Shown: positions 31,542 to 44,785, counted from the stretch's first letter. The stretch is DNA of 64,000 bases from Rana temporaria (GCF_905171775.1 NC_053492.1:62953355-63017354), one strand, 5' to 3'. Notes: generated by a model not told the origin, from the letters alone. Numbers and translations are program-made.

Positions 31542-33370
31542 TCTGCAAATTTTTAGGATGACACCCCATTTGCCTCTCAGTTTTGGGTGTCCTCAGACCT
31601 CATTATCTTTACACACAGAGATAGCTTGGGAACAATGTAACTGATCAGCATACAGCAAAGGGAGAGAGCTTAGGTAGTTATCAGCTAACAAGGATTCTGG
31701 CAGGATCAACAGGTATCTTTGCCCTGATTGGACATAACACATATTTTATGCTGTCTTATCTAAAACCATATTTATGCAAATACACAATAGAACACACAGG
31801 ATTTAATACAAGTATCAGTATAATTTATTAAATACAAGTAATAGGCCTTCTTTCTACTGTAGATAACAAATACAAAATAGATCTGCACTAAGTGGGTAAG
31901 CAGCTACAAAAAACAATAGACAAGTGGAAGGTGACAAAATAAACATATAAAATTGTAGCGCTAAATAGTGTCCCAAGTGATGTGAAAACACTGTATATCC
32001 TAAACAAAAATAACTAGATGGCATATAACAATGAATATATGTAAAAAAAATTGCAAAATCACCAATGTGAATAATGTACAATCAAATAAATAATTGAAAT
32101 TACAAAAACATGTGTAAGTTGGAAAACGTGAATTTACAATATATGAAAAGTCCAATGAAGACAAGAAAATACTGCTGATGTTCCCACAATCTGAACGTAA
32201 CACACACTGTGAAAAGGCTGCCACCAAATAGAAAGAGGCTTACCGGAAGTGTTGAACCCTGAAGAGCATCAAAGGGTCAACAAAGCTTGATATAATCACT
32301 TGGTATTTTCGCTGTGAGACCGAATCTTCAAATGCAATGAACAGATGGCATCCAACAAACCGATCAGTGGAGCAGATGTACGTGCTTATGGGTGATGACC
32401 CACCGAAGGTCAAACAGTAAACCAAATAATGTTGAAGAGAGTTAAAAAGAAGAAGCACATAGTGTGATACAAACAAAGATGGTGGCAGCAAATTTGCTTA
32501 AATCTGCAGATCAAAGGGCATTGATACCTTCTGTTCTTCCCCTACTGCAGAACACAGCATATAGATCCATTCACTTATACTGTGATCTATAAATTATTTA
32601 ATACAGCAGTTTTAGTTAAGTAACCAATTTAGAAGTGTGAGTCATTAATCAATAATCACAATAATGCCTTTCAAAGGCACACTGAGGCATCTGGAAGAGT
32701 CTGTTTAATACATTATTATATTACCATCATCCATCACATGGACAGTATGCGTTTTTATTAAATATATTTATAATTTAATGAATTATCCAAGGAGCACTAT
32801 AAAGTTTGTTTAAAGGGATTTTCCTCAGTTACATTGAGCTTCCCCTCCATCTGAATTGTGAATTTGGCTTCCAGAGTCTTGCCGTTGGTACCCCTGGTAT
32901 GTGCCTACTCCTAGAATAAAATGTATTCCAATGTTGCATGAGAGCTCATTGCAGCTCTGAATTTCTCAGTGTACAACTTTGTTCACGTTTTAAATCCACA
33001 ATATACCACTTTATTGCACAAGAAGAATCTCTTTGATAACAATGCAAAGAACATTGCCATAGGGTAACCAAATCAGAAGTAAACTTTCAGCAGGTTAACG
33101 TGGGCATGTTAATTAAAACTGGCTTCTAATTAGTAATTCCGTTTTTTTGCAGCACATGTGAGATAACATGGCAGGCCCAAGTATGTGTACTGCGATGTTA
33201 ATTAAGCGCATATGCTGAGTCATCATATAGTTAAGTAAATAAAATGGACCGTTTACGCGTGGAAGGATAGAGAAAAAGGAGACTGAATGACCAAGATGTG
33301 CCGGTTAAATGACAGTAAAAAAAGTAACCCACAGAATGGATATAGAAGTTTAATGGAATAAGGCAGGAAG
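31542..33370. other. AT-rich tract without recognisable gene
   Basis: About 1.8 kb. Part of 31850-32490 reads like dispersed repeat (GTAGCGCTAAATAGTG-type wording), but no ends were found. No coding frame of note. Confidence 0.35.
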
Positions 33371-33374
33371 AATG

Positions 33375-33548
33375 GATGGAAGGATGAAATGGGTAATGAA
33401 ATTACATTTTGGTCAAGTGTGAAGATATGGCTATAGAGATACTGGTAACTAGGAATGAGCAGATGGAAGGATGAAATGGGTAATGAAATTACATTTTGGT
33501 CAAGTGTGAAGATATGGCTATAGAGATACTGGTAACTAGGAATGAGCA
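33375..33548. repeat. Perfect 87-bp tandem duplication
   Basis: Bases 33375-33461 are repeated without visible mismatch at 33462-33548 (unit starts GATGGAAGGATGAAATGGG and ends GGAATGAGCA). The identity implies a recent event, or an assembly duplication. Confidence 0.9.
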
Positions 33549-33889
33549 GATTCCAGATTGTGTCAAAATTCTGTTAGCCATTAAATGACTAATTTTGCCA
33601 AGGCAGAAATTCTCCATTTTGCCCACTGAATTGTTTGGATGACATTTCTTTGTAAGAAAGAATGTGTTCTATTTTACTTATTTAGATTGTATTTTTTTTG
33701 CAAGGGTTTAATAAGGGCAGTGAGGTTTTTTAAATATAATGTTCTTTGTCTTTTTCTTGTCATTTGTTGTGCATTTATTTGATAGTCGCGAACTGTCGCT
33801 TTCATTTTTAAATTACTTTTTTATTTTGCTGTCTTTTTTTTATTTATGAAAATAATTAAAATTAGTCTCACGAGGGAGACTAATTGCTG

Positions 33890-34126
33890 TAATCCTGCCG
33901 ATTGCTGTAAGCTAGAGCATTTAAATATCACTTTTGACCTCCAAAATACAGTAATCCAGGTTTGAAAATGCCATTTCCTGTCTCTCCTCTTCTTGCTTTC
34001 CACCAGCATCTGAGCCGTTTTGCATGGTGGAAAGCAGAATGTGCTCACCCCCTCCCTATGACTACAGCCCTGCGTGATGATGCTCTCTTATCCCTCACAG
34101 GCATGGAGGCTAAGCCTAATGGGAAC
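33890..34126 (-). mobile_element. T2-like element fragment (T2e)
   Basis: Reverse-oriented match to the right part of T2c (GCTAGAGCATTTAAATATCAC, CATGGTGGAAAGCAGAATG, GCATGGAGGCTAAGCC). It is interrupted at about 34126 by family C element C3 and does not obviously resume. Confidence 0.65.
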
Positions 34127-34566
34127 TGTACACATGACCGGTTTTCACAACGAGAAAACTGCCATTTTTCATGGTCGTGAAAACCGGTCGTGTGTATGCT
34201 CCCTAGTGGTTTTCTCGACGAAAAAAATGGCCACCAAAAAATTTAAACCAGCTCTCTTTTTTCTCATTGTGTTTGCCGTCAGTCTTTTTCTCGTCGCGAA
34301 AAATGGTTGTGTGTATGCTTTTCCGAGGGGAAAAAAATGCACATGCTCAGAATCAAGTATGTAGCCCAAAAGCAGCCCAAAGTGTGGTGCCATTTGAAAG
34401 AAACTTCCCCTTTATAGTCCCGTCATACATGTTGTATGTCACTGCGCTTTGGTCGGACGTTTTTTTGCATTAACATGTGTATGCAAGTCAGGCTGGAGAG
34501 GAATCACGTTGGGAAAAACTTTGTTTTGTTTCCTGCCGAGAAAAATGGTCGTGTGTACGAGGCACT
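34127..34566. mobile_element. Family C MITE (C3)
   Basis: Left end TGTACACATGACCGG, right end GGTCGTGTGTACGAGGC. Inside, GGTTTTCACAACGAG and several TTTTC(T/G)CG segments are inverted copies of each other. Confidence 0.65.
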
Positions 34567-34585
34567 AAGCTCCATTAACACCTAA

Positions 34586-35004
34586 GGCTGCGTACACACC
34601 ATCGGTCCAAACCGATGAAAACAGACCGAAGTTCAGTTTCATCGGTCCAAACCGTCCGTGTGTACGCCCCATCGGTCTTTTGTCCTTCAGACAAAAATTA
34701 GATAACTTGCTTTAAAATCGAACCGATGGACCGCTGACCGATAGGTCCAAACCGATGGTTAGTACACAAAAGCATCGGTTTAAAACCCGCGCATGCTCAG
34801 AATCAAGTCGACGCATGCTTGGAAGCATTGAACTTTGTTTTTTTCAGCACGTCGTGTGTTTTACGTCACCGCGTTCTGACCCGATCGGATTTTGAACTGA
34901 TGGTGTGTACGCACATCAGACCATCAGGCCGCTTCAGCGGTGAACCGATGAAAACGGTCCGGCGAACCATTCTCATCAGATGGATCGACCGTGTGTACGT
35001 GGCC
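34586..35004. mobile_element. Family C MITE (C4)
   Basis: GGCTGCGTACACACCATCGG at the left, GACCGTGTGTACGTGGCC at the right, flanks TAA/TGA. Interior is dominated by repeats of CATCGGT/ACCGATG. Contains GCATGCTCAGAATCAAGTCG. Confidence 0.7.
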
Positions 35005-35049
35005 TGAGAGTAGTGCAGTGTGTTTCATTTAGCTTCTTTAATTTTTTTG

Positions 35050-35330
35050 TGGATTCATTTGAATGGGCCTCCCCTCCACTCCAAAAATGCTCCTAGGAAG
35101 CTCATGTTCCAAGTCTTGGGACAGAGCCAGGAGCATTTGCGATTTTCGCCATGGTTGTAGCAAATTTTATCGACAATTGCAGCAAAATCACACTGCGTTT
35201 GGGGTGCCATTAAGAAATATTGGCATCGCAAACGTGTTCCATGGTTTGTCACAATTCTGGAATCGCGGGCACAATCGCAACCATTCCGCTCGCGATTCAA
35301 ATTGCTCCGGTGTGAACAGAGCCTTATACC
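35050..35330 (-). mobile_element. Possible inverted-repeat element fragment
   Basis: The right side, read inverted, starts AAGGCTCTGTTCACACCGG, similar in style to family E ends, and the interior has GCGATTTTCGCC-type and TTGTGACAA-type mirror words. The left end is not defined. Confidence 0.3.
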
Positions 35331-35466
35331 CAGTGAAGTGAGTGGCCTCAGGTGATACACAGAGATTAAATAAATCCTCTTAAATAAGTTGTACCTGTCT
35401 CTCTACAGCCATCTATGCTCTATACCTGAACAAAGTGATACAATTATAAGCCTGTCTGAGAGTTAA

Positions 35467-35844
35467 GCCACGTAGACACGATTGGAAATTCTGACAAGAA
35501 AAAATATTGTTAGCTTTTGGTCGAAAATTCCCACCGTGTGTAGCCTCCATCGGAATTTTTCTGTCAGAATTTCTGCTAAGAAAATTTTCAAAGCTGGAAA
35601 AGTTCTAGTTGGAAATTCTGATCGCCTGAATGCAATTCTGACGCCCAAAAAACATGCATGCTTGGAATCAATTTGAATCATTGAACTTAATTTTTCTCGT
35701 CTCGTTGTAGTGTTGTACGTCACTGCGTTCTTGACGGTCGGAATTTGGTGTGACTGTGTGTATGCAACACAAGTTTGAGCCAAAATTCCGTCGGAAAAAA
35801 CTCCACAGTTTTCTTGTTGGAATTTCCGAACGTGTGTACTCGGC
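35467..35844. mobile_element. Family C MITE (C5)
   Basis: GCCACGTAGACACGATTGG at the left and AACGTGTGTACTCGGC at the right. Interior arms use GAAATTCTGACAAGAAAA and inverses, different from the other C copies. Confidence 0.65.
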
Positions 35845-37430
35845 ATTAGAAAAAAGGGGGCAGAGAGCTGAAGTTACACTCTGCAAAGCTCAGGGAGTAA
35901 ATCTCTGAGAGTGGATTGGAGGGAAAAGACACACTCCCCTCCACACAGCACACAGAAACAGAACTGAGGCTGACAATCAGCTGGAGCTCCCGTAAAAAAC
36001 GTAAAAATATGTTTTTATCATACATATTGGCCTGTCTATCAAGTCCATGAGGGGTACATTGTGCATTTTTGCACCCAGTCTTCTTTTTTCTATATTATAT
36101 TTCGGACTGGATGGACCATTTTTCAAAACAAACCACTTTCCTCTACGATCCAGTTTTTATGGAATCAAAGACAGGTGTGTGAAATCACATAAGGTAATGT
36201 TACTTACGGAGACTGTCCAACATGTTGGCTAAAACTTAAAAATGATTAAAAGTCAAATTGGTGCTTAGCATGGGGGTAAGAGATCTCAAGCAAGCTCTCA
36301 TTGAGATGATAAAATCCTAGAGGAGGCTCAAACAATTCATCCAAAGGAGAACAATTTCCATTCAAACTATAATTAAAATAACTGCCATGAAAACTATGAT
36401 CACATTTTTATGACTTTATGTTTAATAGGTGTTATAGTAAATAAAGGATTGTGTACAAAAAGTAAAAGCAATGACTTTATTCAAACTGGTTTATGCAATC
36501 GGGCTTTTCTTTGGTTTCGTTACAGATTTGATCCCTATAGATTTCAACAATTTTGCTTCAAGGAAACACGAAACCTTAAATTGGTGTGAAAAACAAGCAT
36601 TTTATGCCTTTTACATTTTATCACTTTAGATAATCCCACATTAGAATGCCCACAGCATCACAGATATAGTTTATTTTAATAATCTCCCCTATTGCATAAT
36701 AACATAGATCCTTTGTTTCCAAAGAGAGTGTCATGCTCTGATAAAGTTAGCATAGTACAAAACTAGAAAAGTCTCCTGTTATTTAACCCCCTGAGAGCAC
36801 TGACAAACATGTTAGTGCAGTTCATGTTACATGCATATTTACTGTGAGGGGTTAACATTTACGGTCATTTTGTTTTACAAAAATAGAAAATGTAAATACA
36901 TACTATTGATCAGCAAGGGTACAATGCGTGTCACTGGGTCAACCTATTCCGAATGGTTGGAAGGTGTCTGCAACAACAAAGCAAAACTTGCCAATCGCAG
37001 GCATAAGCTAATGTAGCAAATCCCCTGGCTTGGCATGTAGATTCCATAGGCTGCCTATATGGAGTCCAATTACACACGGATACATAGATTTCAGTTGATT
37101 TAGCAGTTGTTGCAGAGGTGTTCGGAATATCATGCATGACCCACTGCACCAATAAGCCATCAAAAGTATACTATTGCTCATTGTGTCCATTTCGTTTTTG
37201 CTGGCGATATGTTCTGAATACAAAACCAAACATTGCCTTCACTCTGATATAAACATTAACTGGCATTGAGTCGGGCTGCAAAGTCTTGATGGGGACTTAA
37301 TTGGAATTTGTCAATTAAAGCCCAGTTGAAGTTTCATATTTCTAATTTCCTTGGGCCTGCCATATTATCTCACTACTGCACATGCACTTATCCACTTCCC
37401 TTTTTCCTTTTTTATATGTGTTTTTGTCAC
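35845..37430. other. No recognisable gene
   Basis: Non-coding, AT-rich. No termini, RNA gene or long frame recognised. Confidence 0.4.
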
Positions 37431-37780
37431 TTCACTTTTTGCACAGCACGTATGCACTTTCTCACTCCCCAATTAGTAGGGTGTAGGTTCTCAGACCTGC
37501 CCGTGGTCTTCTGGTCTGGTTCTTCCCCTCCCATGGGTTCTCTTTTTGGGGGAGACCAACCTAGTGCTTGGGGTTGGTCTGTTTCGGCAGGACTCCCAAA
37601 TAACGGGGTCCACCTGGTTTTGGCCAAGTGGACCAGTGAGTACCAAAGTCCCTGTCAGGAGACTTGCATCCCGGATTATGAGGGCAAGGGTCCTTTCTCC
37701 ACAGAGGAGGACCATGTGTACACCAATGTGCACTTATTTGTTTTCTCACTTTTGTGTGCATACTTTTTTTTTGCACCGAG
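37431..37780 (+). repeat. Unclassified moderately GC-rich tract
   Basis: Open frames overlap on both strands, but none resembles a known protein. The wording (GCACAGCACGTATGCACTTT, later GTGTGCATACTTTTTTT) looks like dispersed repeat with a poly-T end. Class unknown. Confidence 0.25.
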
Positions 37781-37785
37781 TGTCA

Positions 37786-38259
37786 GGCCCCGTACACACC
37801 ATAGAATCCATCCGCTGAAAAATCTCAGCTGATCGGTTTCAGCGGATAGATTCTATGGTGTGTACATTCCTGCGGATATTTATCCACGGGAATTTCACGA
37901 TTCCAGCAGATAAAAATTTGTAGACATGTCTACAAATCTATCCGCTTGAATCGATCCCAACGGATTGATCCGCTGGTCTGTACAGACTCACCGGATCAAT
38001 CCGTCCGAAGGGATCCCCCGCATGCGTCGTAATGATTCGACGCATGCATTCCTTATATGACAGCGTCGCGCTCGTCGCCGCGTCATCATCGCGGCGACGG
38101 CGCGACACGTCATCGCGAGGGGATTTCGGCGCGGATTTCGATCCTATGGTGAGTACACTCCATCGGATCCAAATCCGCTGAAATCCTCGAGAGGATTTAT
38201 CCGCGGAAACGGTCCGCTGGACCGTATCCGCGGATAAATCCTCTCGTGTGTACTAGGCC
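37786..38259. mobile_element. Family C MITE (C6)
   Basis: GGCCCCGTACACACCATAG at the left, CGTGTGTACTAGGCC at the right, flanks TCA/TAA. Interior arms use ATCCGCTG/CAGCGGAT and a CGTCGCCGCG core. Long palindromic pairing (GGATTTATCCGCGG). Confidence 0.7.
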
Positions 38260-39690
38260 TAACATTTTTGTGAGTGTGTTTTACTACACCATGGGGCTAA
38301 AAAAAAAAAAACTCAAATTTTCTTAATAGCCTGGCTATTTTTTTACTTTCTGCCCTCCCATTCCATTGCTCAATACCGGCTTAGATTAGTATTGGCTGCA
38401 CATACACTTGTACTGCTGGGGAAGAAACAGGTCATATCTGACTAGGCCAGTTAGTGTGCACTGGACAGTCTAGTTAAATGCTGGTGTCTATTGGACTGTG
38501 CGTTCTTATTTAGATTGTGTATTCTTATTCAAATCAACTTTGGAAATTAAGGCCTTTAGTAGGCCTTTAGTACAATGTCGATCTGACCGAATGTTTCTTT
38601 CTGTTGCTTCAATTGGGCTTTAAGCTATGCGAAAAAACAACAACAATGTATGCAGTAACCAATAGCCGCTGTTGTGTTTCTGATCAGTTATTAGTTGCCA
38701 TTGGATATTGCACTTCGTAAATTCCTTTTCTCATAATAAAGGAAGCAGCTGCAGAGCTGGTTTCTCATCAACAAGATCATGGTGTCCCATCATCGGACAG
38801 ATAAATAGATACAAATGAAAATGCATTGGAAGCCAGTATATAGAGGAGCAAACCTGTTAGCAGTCCCTATTTTAATAAAATAAATGCCTGGCTTCAGTGG
38901 GAGCTGGCTGTGGGAAAGGGGCATTTCCTTCACCAGACATGATCAGTTTTAGAGGCAGATCGATCAAGGCTGCGTTTGACAAAAATAAATTGGGAGGTAT
39001 TACGCAAAGGATGAACACAGCATGTTCTACCATGCAACCAACAGGGGGTAACCCCTTACTTACTACTCACAAGACTTTTCAGAAACCCCTTAAACAGATA
39101 GCCCTGAAAATGTTAAAGTGAACCTAGCATTGGATATATTTTTTCATAATAAGTGCAGCATGCTACGTAACATGGAACTGTAACACTTCCAGGTATTTAT
39201 TACCTCTTACAAAGAACACAGTACTCCCCTTGACAATGCCCTCATCTGCTGGTTTTATACAGAATGACCACGTCATCTTTTTTCAGGCATAAACATTTGA
39301 TTTGATTAAATCTTTGTGCCAGTGCAGTTCACAATTTTTTTTAACATAGATCAATCAGCCCACTGCTGCAGTCTCCCAGACTCCCACCCATTATTTCAAA
39401 TTTTAAATATTGCAGCCTTTCCCCAGGGCAAAAAGACTGCCTGTTCTATCTGCAGCACATTGATCAAAGATGAACAAGGCTATGTTGACAAGTTTTCGAT
39501 AGGTGAGTAAAATTTTCAATGGGCATGATAGCTCTGGTTTGGCAGCTCTTCACAAGTCCAGGGGTCCCCCATAAAAATTAACGTGGTCACCCCTAGTTGA
39601 GTTTCCTCATGTAAACAAATATAAGCACCAAACCAAATATACAAAATCTTTTAATGGTAAAATTGATTCAAGGCAAGAACAAGAGAAAAC
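38260..39690. other. No recognisable gene
   Basis: Nothing recognised in about 1.4 kb of AT-rich sequence. Confidence 0.4.
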
Positions 39691-39694
39691 TTGG

Positions 39695-40795
39695 ATAAGA
39701 CAAATTCCCACTTCTTCAGGGCCCTGGTTTAAATATTGGGACTCTAATGGTAGTTAAGTAACCAAGAATAATTACTAATGGTGTGGCATAGGATACATAG
39801 CATCTACATACCATGCAGAGAAAATAGAAGTTACCTCTCCAGGTGATAATTCCACATTCACACCATCCTTGCATGGGAGATAAAGGGTGCTGGCTCCGCA
39901 TACATACATACTGAATGGAGAAAGAAGAAAATTGGACAGCGGCACTCCAATGCAACACCTTTATTGATGTAAAATGAAATCAATAAACCAACAGAAGTAC
40001 AGGTACAAGAGTTGACGTGTTTCACACCCTTTTAGGTGTTTAATCATAGCTTTAAGACCACCAACCGCAATCTCTTTTTTATACATCTGAAGTGCTGATT
40101 ACATGATCAGACATGTCTCTTTAAATTGTGGTCAGGTGTGGTCCATAGAAAACACATAGAAGGAGGGAATGTGGAGGCGATTAATGCTATACAGAATAGT
40201 TTTACACATTATTTTTATGTTTATAGCTCTCTTTTTTCAGGAGTTTTGTGTAGATATGTATGATGTGTCATAACATTTTTGGTTCTTATGTTTTATGTTT
40301 AATGAAGTTCTGATGATACATTGTTACTGTATTTATGTTTATGTTTCTGATTACATCCATGTTCCTGATTAATAATATCTTTTTTTGAGACAATAGTTTG
40401 CAGTGTTTATAGATAGACTCAGGTTTAAGCTTGCCTTTCAAGGGTAAATTTCTATGCACAACACCTGACCACAATTTAGAGAGACACGTCTGATTATGTG
40501 ATCAGCACTTCAATTCTATATATGAGAGATTGGAGTAGGTGGTCTTACAGCTATGATTAAGCACCTATAAGGGTGTGAAATGCGTCAACTATTGTACCTG
40601 TACGGATTTTGTTTTACGTCAATAAAGGTGTTGCATTGGAGTGCAGCTGTCCAATTTTCTTCTTTCTCCATTGACTACATACCATGCAGATTTGAGTTGT
40701 CCTATGACTTTTACACCATTAATAATTATTCCTGGTTACTATACCATTCTCAGAGTTCCATCATTTGAACTAGAGCCCTAAACAAGGGGGCATTT
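39695..40795. repeat. Outer fold-back split by a second fold-back
   Basis: Left arm about 39715-39795 (GGGACTCTAATGGTAG, AATAATTACTAATGGTGT) is mirrored at about 40697-40785 (ACACCATTAATAATTATTCC, CATTCTCAGAGTTCC). The loop between them received the element at 39820-40674. Confidence 0.65.
39820..40674 (-). mobile_element. Fold-back retroposon-like element with 16-bp TSD
   Basis: CTACATACCATGCAGA occurs at 39804-39819 and 40675-40690, a perfect 16-bp TSD. Arms of about 230 bp (about 39912-40150 and 40445-40672) include GGACAGCGGCACTCCAATGC and GTGTGAAATGCGTCAAC. The tail near 39830 (CTCTCCAGGTGAT) matches, inverted, the tail of the element at 29339-29725, so both are one family. Confidence 0.75.
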
Positions 40796-41747
40796 GTCTG
40801 ACCTCCAAAATGTGTTGGCATTTTTGTCTTGTTCAATCTTTCATTTTCGACTCTTGGACATTTGGTTTGGTGCTCTTAGTGGATTGTTTACATGCAGCAT
40901 ATTGATGAAATCATGCTTTTTGATACTAAAAGGTACAGTTTTTTTAAAAAGCATACTATTTCAATATACTGTGGCATGTTACAGATGTATTCATACAGAC
41001 TTGTAAAGTTATTAAAAGATCCAATAAATGTGAACTTTATATTGCAAACTTTACATCTGCTCATATGCTCTGGGCTAAGACCTACTGTATAAAGATTTAA
41101 ATATGAATCTTGATGTTGTTATCCTCTGCATTCTGTTTGACCTGGTATGCTCTGGGGTTCCTTGCTCTACAAATTAAGACTGTAATCTTCATTATATCTC
41201 CGGGCTATAATGTTCATAAAGTAGAATTAGGACAAGACTGTATTTCGATATTCTTAACAAGCAATAAAGCTTTAAAGCAACCATGGCATTAGCTGGTAGG
41301 AGGAATTCCCAATGCACCCTGTAAAAGAAAGAGGAATACTTGGGTTTCTGGCATACAATAGGTTAAATCTTAGCTATTTTCATTGACTATAACCACTGTT
41401 GCTATCCAGAATTTCTGTGTGTTGCAGTATGTCCTTTATATTGTATGGCAGGAAGAACCAGGCTGCATAGAATGAAACACACTATCCGACGCACCCAGCA
41501 GTGTGAGATAGAAAAGTGTCTGTAGCTCATTAAGAGAGCAAATATTTACCACACTGCAAAGTGTGTTCTTTCAATAAGGTGGCACTTCTGCAGGAGAAAT
41601 AAAGGGTCACTTAAAAACAAGCCCTCACTGACCTCTGTAGCTGCAGATAGGGTGGAGAAATTCATCTTCAAATTTACAAAAGAAATTTACTGAAACATTT
41701 TGTCTCAATAGATAATTTTCTCTCTTCCTCCTCTCTAATGTAAACAC
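40796..41747. other. No recognisable gene
   Basis: AT-rich and non-coding; nothing recognised. Confidence 0.4.
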
Positions 41748-41750
41748 AGA

Positions 41751-42469
41751 GGGGCAGATTCACGTACCTCGGCGCATATTTCCGCCGGGCGCAGAGTATC
41801 TAAGATACACTATACACCGCCGTAATTTTTTTTTTTCGAATCCTCAAAGAATTTGCGCCGTAAGTTACAGCGGCGTAGTGTATCTTTGGCGGCGTAAGGG
41901 CGCAGAATTCAAATGGATGTGATGGGGCCTTTTTTTTATGTAAATACGTTGTGACCCGACGTAAACGAAGTTTTTTTGAACGGCGCATGCGCCGTCCGTG
42001 GAGGTATCCCAGTGCGCATGCTTGAAATTAAACCGGAACAAGCCAATGCTTATGACGGTGATGTCATTCTACGCAAATCCCTATTCGCGAACGACTTACG
42101 CAAACGACGTAAAAAATTCAAAAGGCGACGCGGGAAAAACGGCCATACTTAACATTGAGTACGCCTCATAATAGCAGGGGTAACTATACGCCGGAAAAAG
42201 CCGAACGCAAACGACGTAAAAAAATGTGCCAGCCGGACGTACGTTCGTGGATCGCCGTAACAAACTAATTTACATACTCGACGCGGAAATCAACGGAAAC
42301 GCCACCTAGCGGCCGCCGAAAAAATGCACCTAAGATCCGACGGCGTACTAAGACGTACGCCTGTCGGATCGATCAGAGATGCAGTCGTATCTTGTTTTGT
42401 AGTGCAACATTTTAAATTACGTGGCGTATCAAGAGATACACCGGCGTAATTCTTTTGTGCATCTGCCCC
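41751..42469. mobile_element. Family B MITE (B10), TSD AGA
   Basis: GGGGCAGATTCACGTACC at the left, GTGCATCTGCCCC at the right, AGA on both sides (41748-41750 and 42470-42472). Full-length sister of B2. Confidence 0.8.
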
Positions 42470-42472
42470 AGA

Positions 42473-44782
42473 GTAGGTATACAGGAAGATGACAGAGAGC
42501 TTCACTGCTTTTTTTCTATTATAGGTGAATTGCTCCAATGTGCCTGTAACTCCAGAGGTCAGCAAGGGCGTGTTTCAAAGATTAATTACTGATTGTTAAG
42601 AATATGTAAACATTTCAATGGCCCCGGCCTAGCAACAATTCTACTCAAAGATGTAATAACAAATTAAAAGTCTCAGGAACCCCATACCCTTTGCAGGGTG
42701 CCTGGCATATTCAACCATAGACTTGTCAAGTCAGGAGTACTGAAACTCAGATGTGTCCTTGTTGCCTTACCCCAATGCTGGCCCTGACAGATAGACAAAT
42801 CAAGGGAAAATCTTGACTTTAAGAAACACAATTAAACATGTTTTATGTCTCTTAATCTGGAAATAGACCAACACCTTTGTAGTAGAACAAATCATGGATA
42901 CAATGCCATTGTACAAATACCTACATTGTCACATGTAGTAACAACGGCTCACATAATACATACATTCCATTATACATTCTTCCACATATTTTATGTAGAC
43001 ATGTTATGGCTGTGTCAGGCAACAACATGTAAATAGGATGAAAAGGGGATTTCTTAGAGATAAAAATGACTACAAGTACTGACGACATTGGCTTTTGCAT
43101 AGAATTCACTTTGTTCTTCTGTATTGTCGTCAGTATTATTATTACCCTGATAGTCACTTAATGATCTATTTTTATTTTTATTTTCAGAGTAACAGTTTTT
43201 CTTTAAAAACAAATGGCTAAAATGATAATGTAATCTGTTTCATGGAAATTCAAGGTTTTTTATTTTTTTCCATTTTTTATTCCTGTCTATTGTCACCTGC
43301 AACTGAATAGATCTCAAGAGGGAGTCCATTGGTGTGATTATAAAAGCTTTGGGATTGAGAAAGGTTTATCCAGTGGGATAGGCTTTTGGGGTCTTGGAGT
43401 TGGGCTTTTAATCTACACAAGAGATCAATGATTAGTTGGCAATGGCAACTCTCTGCCATCTGGTCATTATTCAACACTGCATGTCAAGTCTCTGCTATGT
43501 GCACATCTGACTTCATTAGTGAATTTGAAAGTGAAGCAAGAGCTTTAAAGCTGTACTTCTCCTGTTGATCACAGGAGTGCAGTCCATTCTGCGTGTCTGT
43601 GACCTGTTTTTAGCAGCTGGTGGGCTGAAGCCCATTGTCGGCTGACACCACAGAGCCAGTCCTGCCCGAGGCAAGATCGCGACAATATGGTCAGGATTCA
43701 CCCACAACCCTGGATCGGCCCCTGGCTCAGCCTCTCAGCGAGCCGCCGAGAGCCTGAGCCAGCCCCCTCCATGGCCCAGAGCTCCAGCCAGTGATGGGGG
43801 GCAGAGCAGAGAGTGTTGACTGACAGTCACCAGCTCTTTTTTCACGGAGCTCTGAAAACCGAGCGATCAGCAGTGTTTGGTTGCTTGATTCTCAATCTTA
43901 GAGTCGGCGGGGCCCAGTTAAGTATGATTCTTGGGGAAAAAACCCTATAATTCACCATTGTCTGACCAGCAGGTTTGTCTCTTTGTTCATATCCTAGATT
44001 TGTGTCTGTCTCTAACTTCTGGTTGTGTCTAGGGTAATTCATTGTACTGTCTAGATTGCATTTGTCTGTGCTTACCCTGATCATTGATCTGTTATCTTTG
44101 CTATTGGTAAGTAGCCTGCTGACTCTGCTGCCATTTTCTCAGACCCTCTGTCTGAGGACATACACCACTCCAGCATTTGTCCTTCTTGTTTTTAGCTGTT
44201 GTCTCAGGCTACACAGATAATCTACCAAACTCTGTGATGGCAACCACATGTCATACTTCTGTGACTCACTATAGTCATTTTATATGTCCTGCTCAACTAA
44301 GAGACGTGCACATACCTGTTAGACAGCGCAACAGTCAACTTATGGAATGCTAATGGTAGACTGACAACACTGCTGCTACATGCATGGCAGAACAAGAATG
44401 TCCACACAATCCTTTGTCCTGCCCACTGCTTACTGGATTCACAGCACTGCTTCTGCTGCTGAGACCCTGACACTGTGAGCTGCAGTGTCTGGGAAGGGGG
44501 CATGTGAAAAATAAGGAGGATTCTTTGCATTCAAGGGAAGGTAAAGGAGTTTTTTTTGTTTGTTTTTTGGACCTGTTCAGACTGGTACATGCATAAGGAA
44601 TAGATAATTACAGGATCTGATGTCAGGATTTTAGCACAATTGCTAAAAGTACTTTGATATGCAGTATCTAAGTGTAAGAGCCCTTATCTATGTGTAAGGT
44701 AAAATGACCATTACACATTAGGAAATATTTGCAAATGACAGAAAGTACTTCTCATGCTCATGCATGTGTTAGTAATTGCTTG
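42473..44782. other. No recognisable gene
   Basis: About 2.3 kb without a supported coding frame or bounded repeat. 43560-44100 is moderately GC-rich and may be old repeat. Confidence 0.4.
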
Positions 44783-44785
44783 TGA

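Noticed and set aside
37308..37832. 174-residue plus-strand frame
   Set aside because: No recognisable domain, overlapping open frames on the opposite strand, and it runs into the end of a family C element. Probably repeat-derived.
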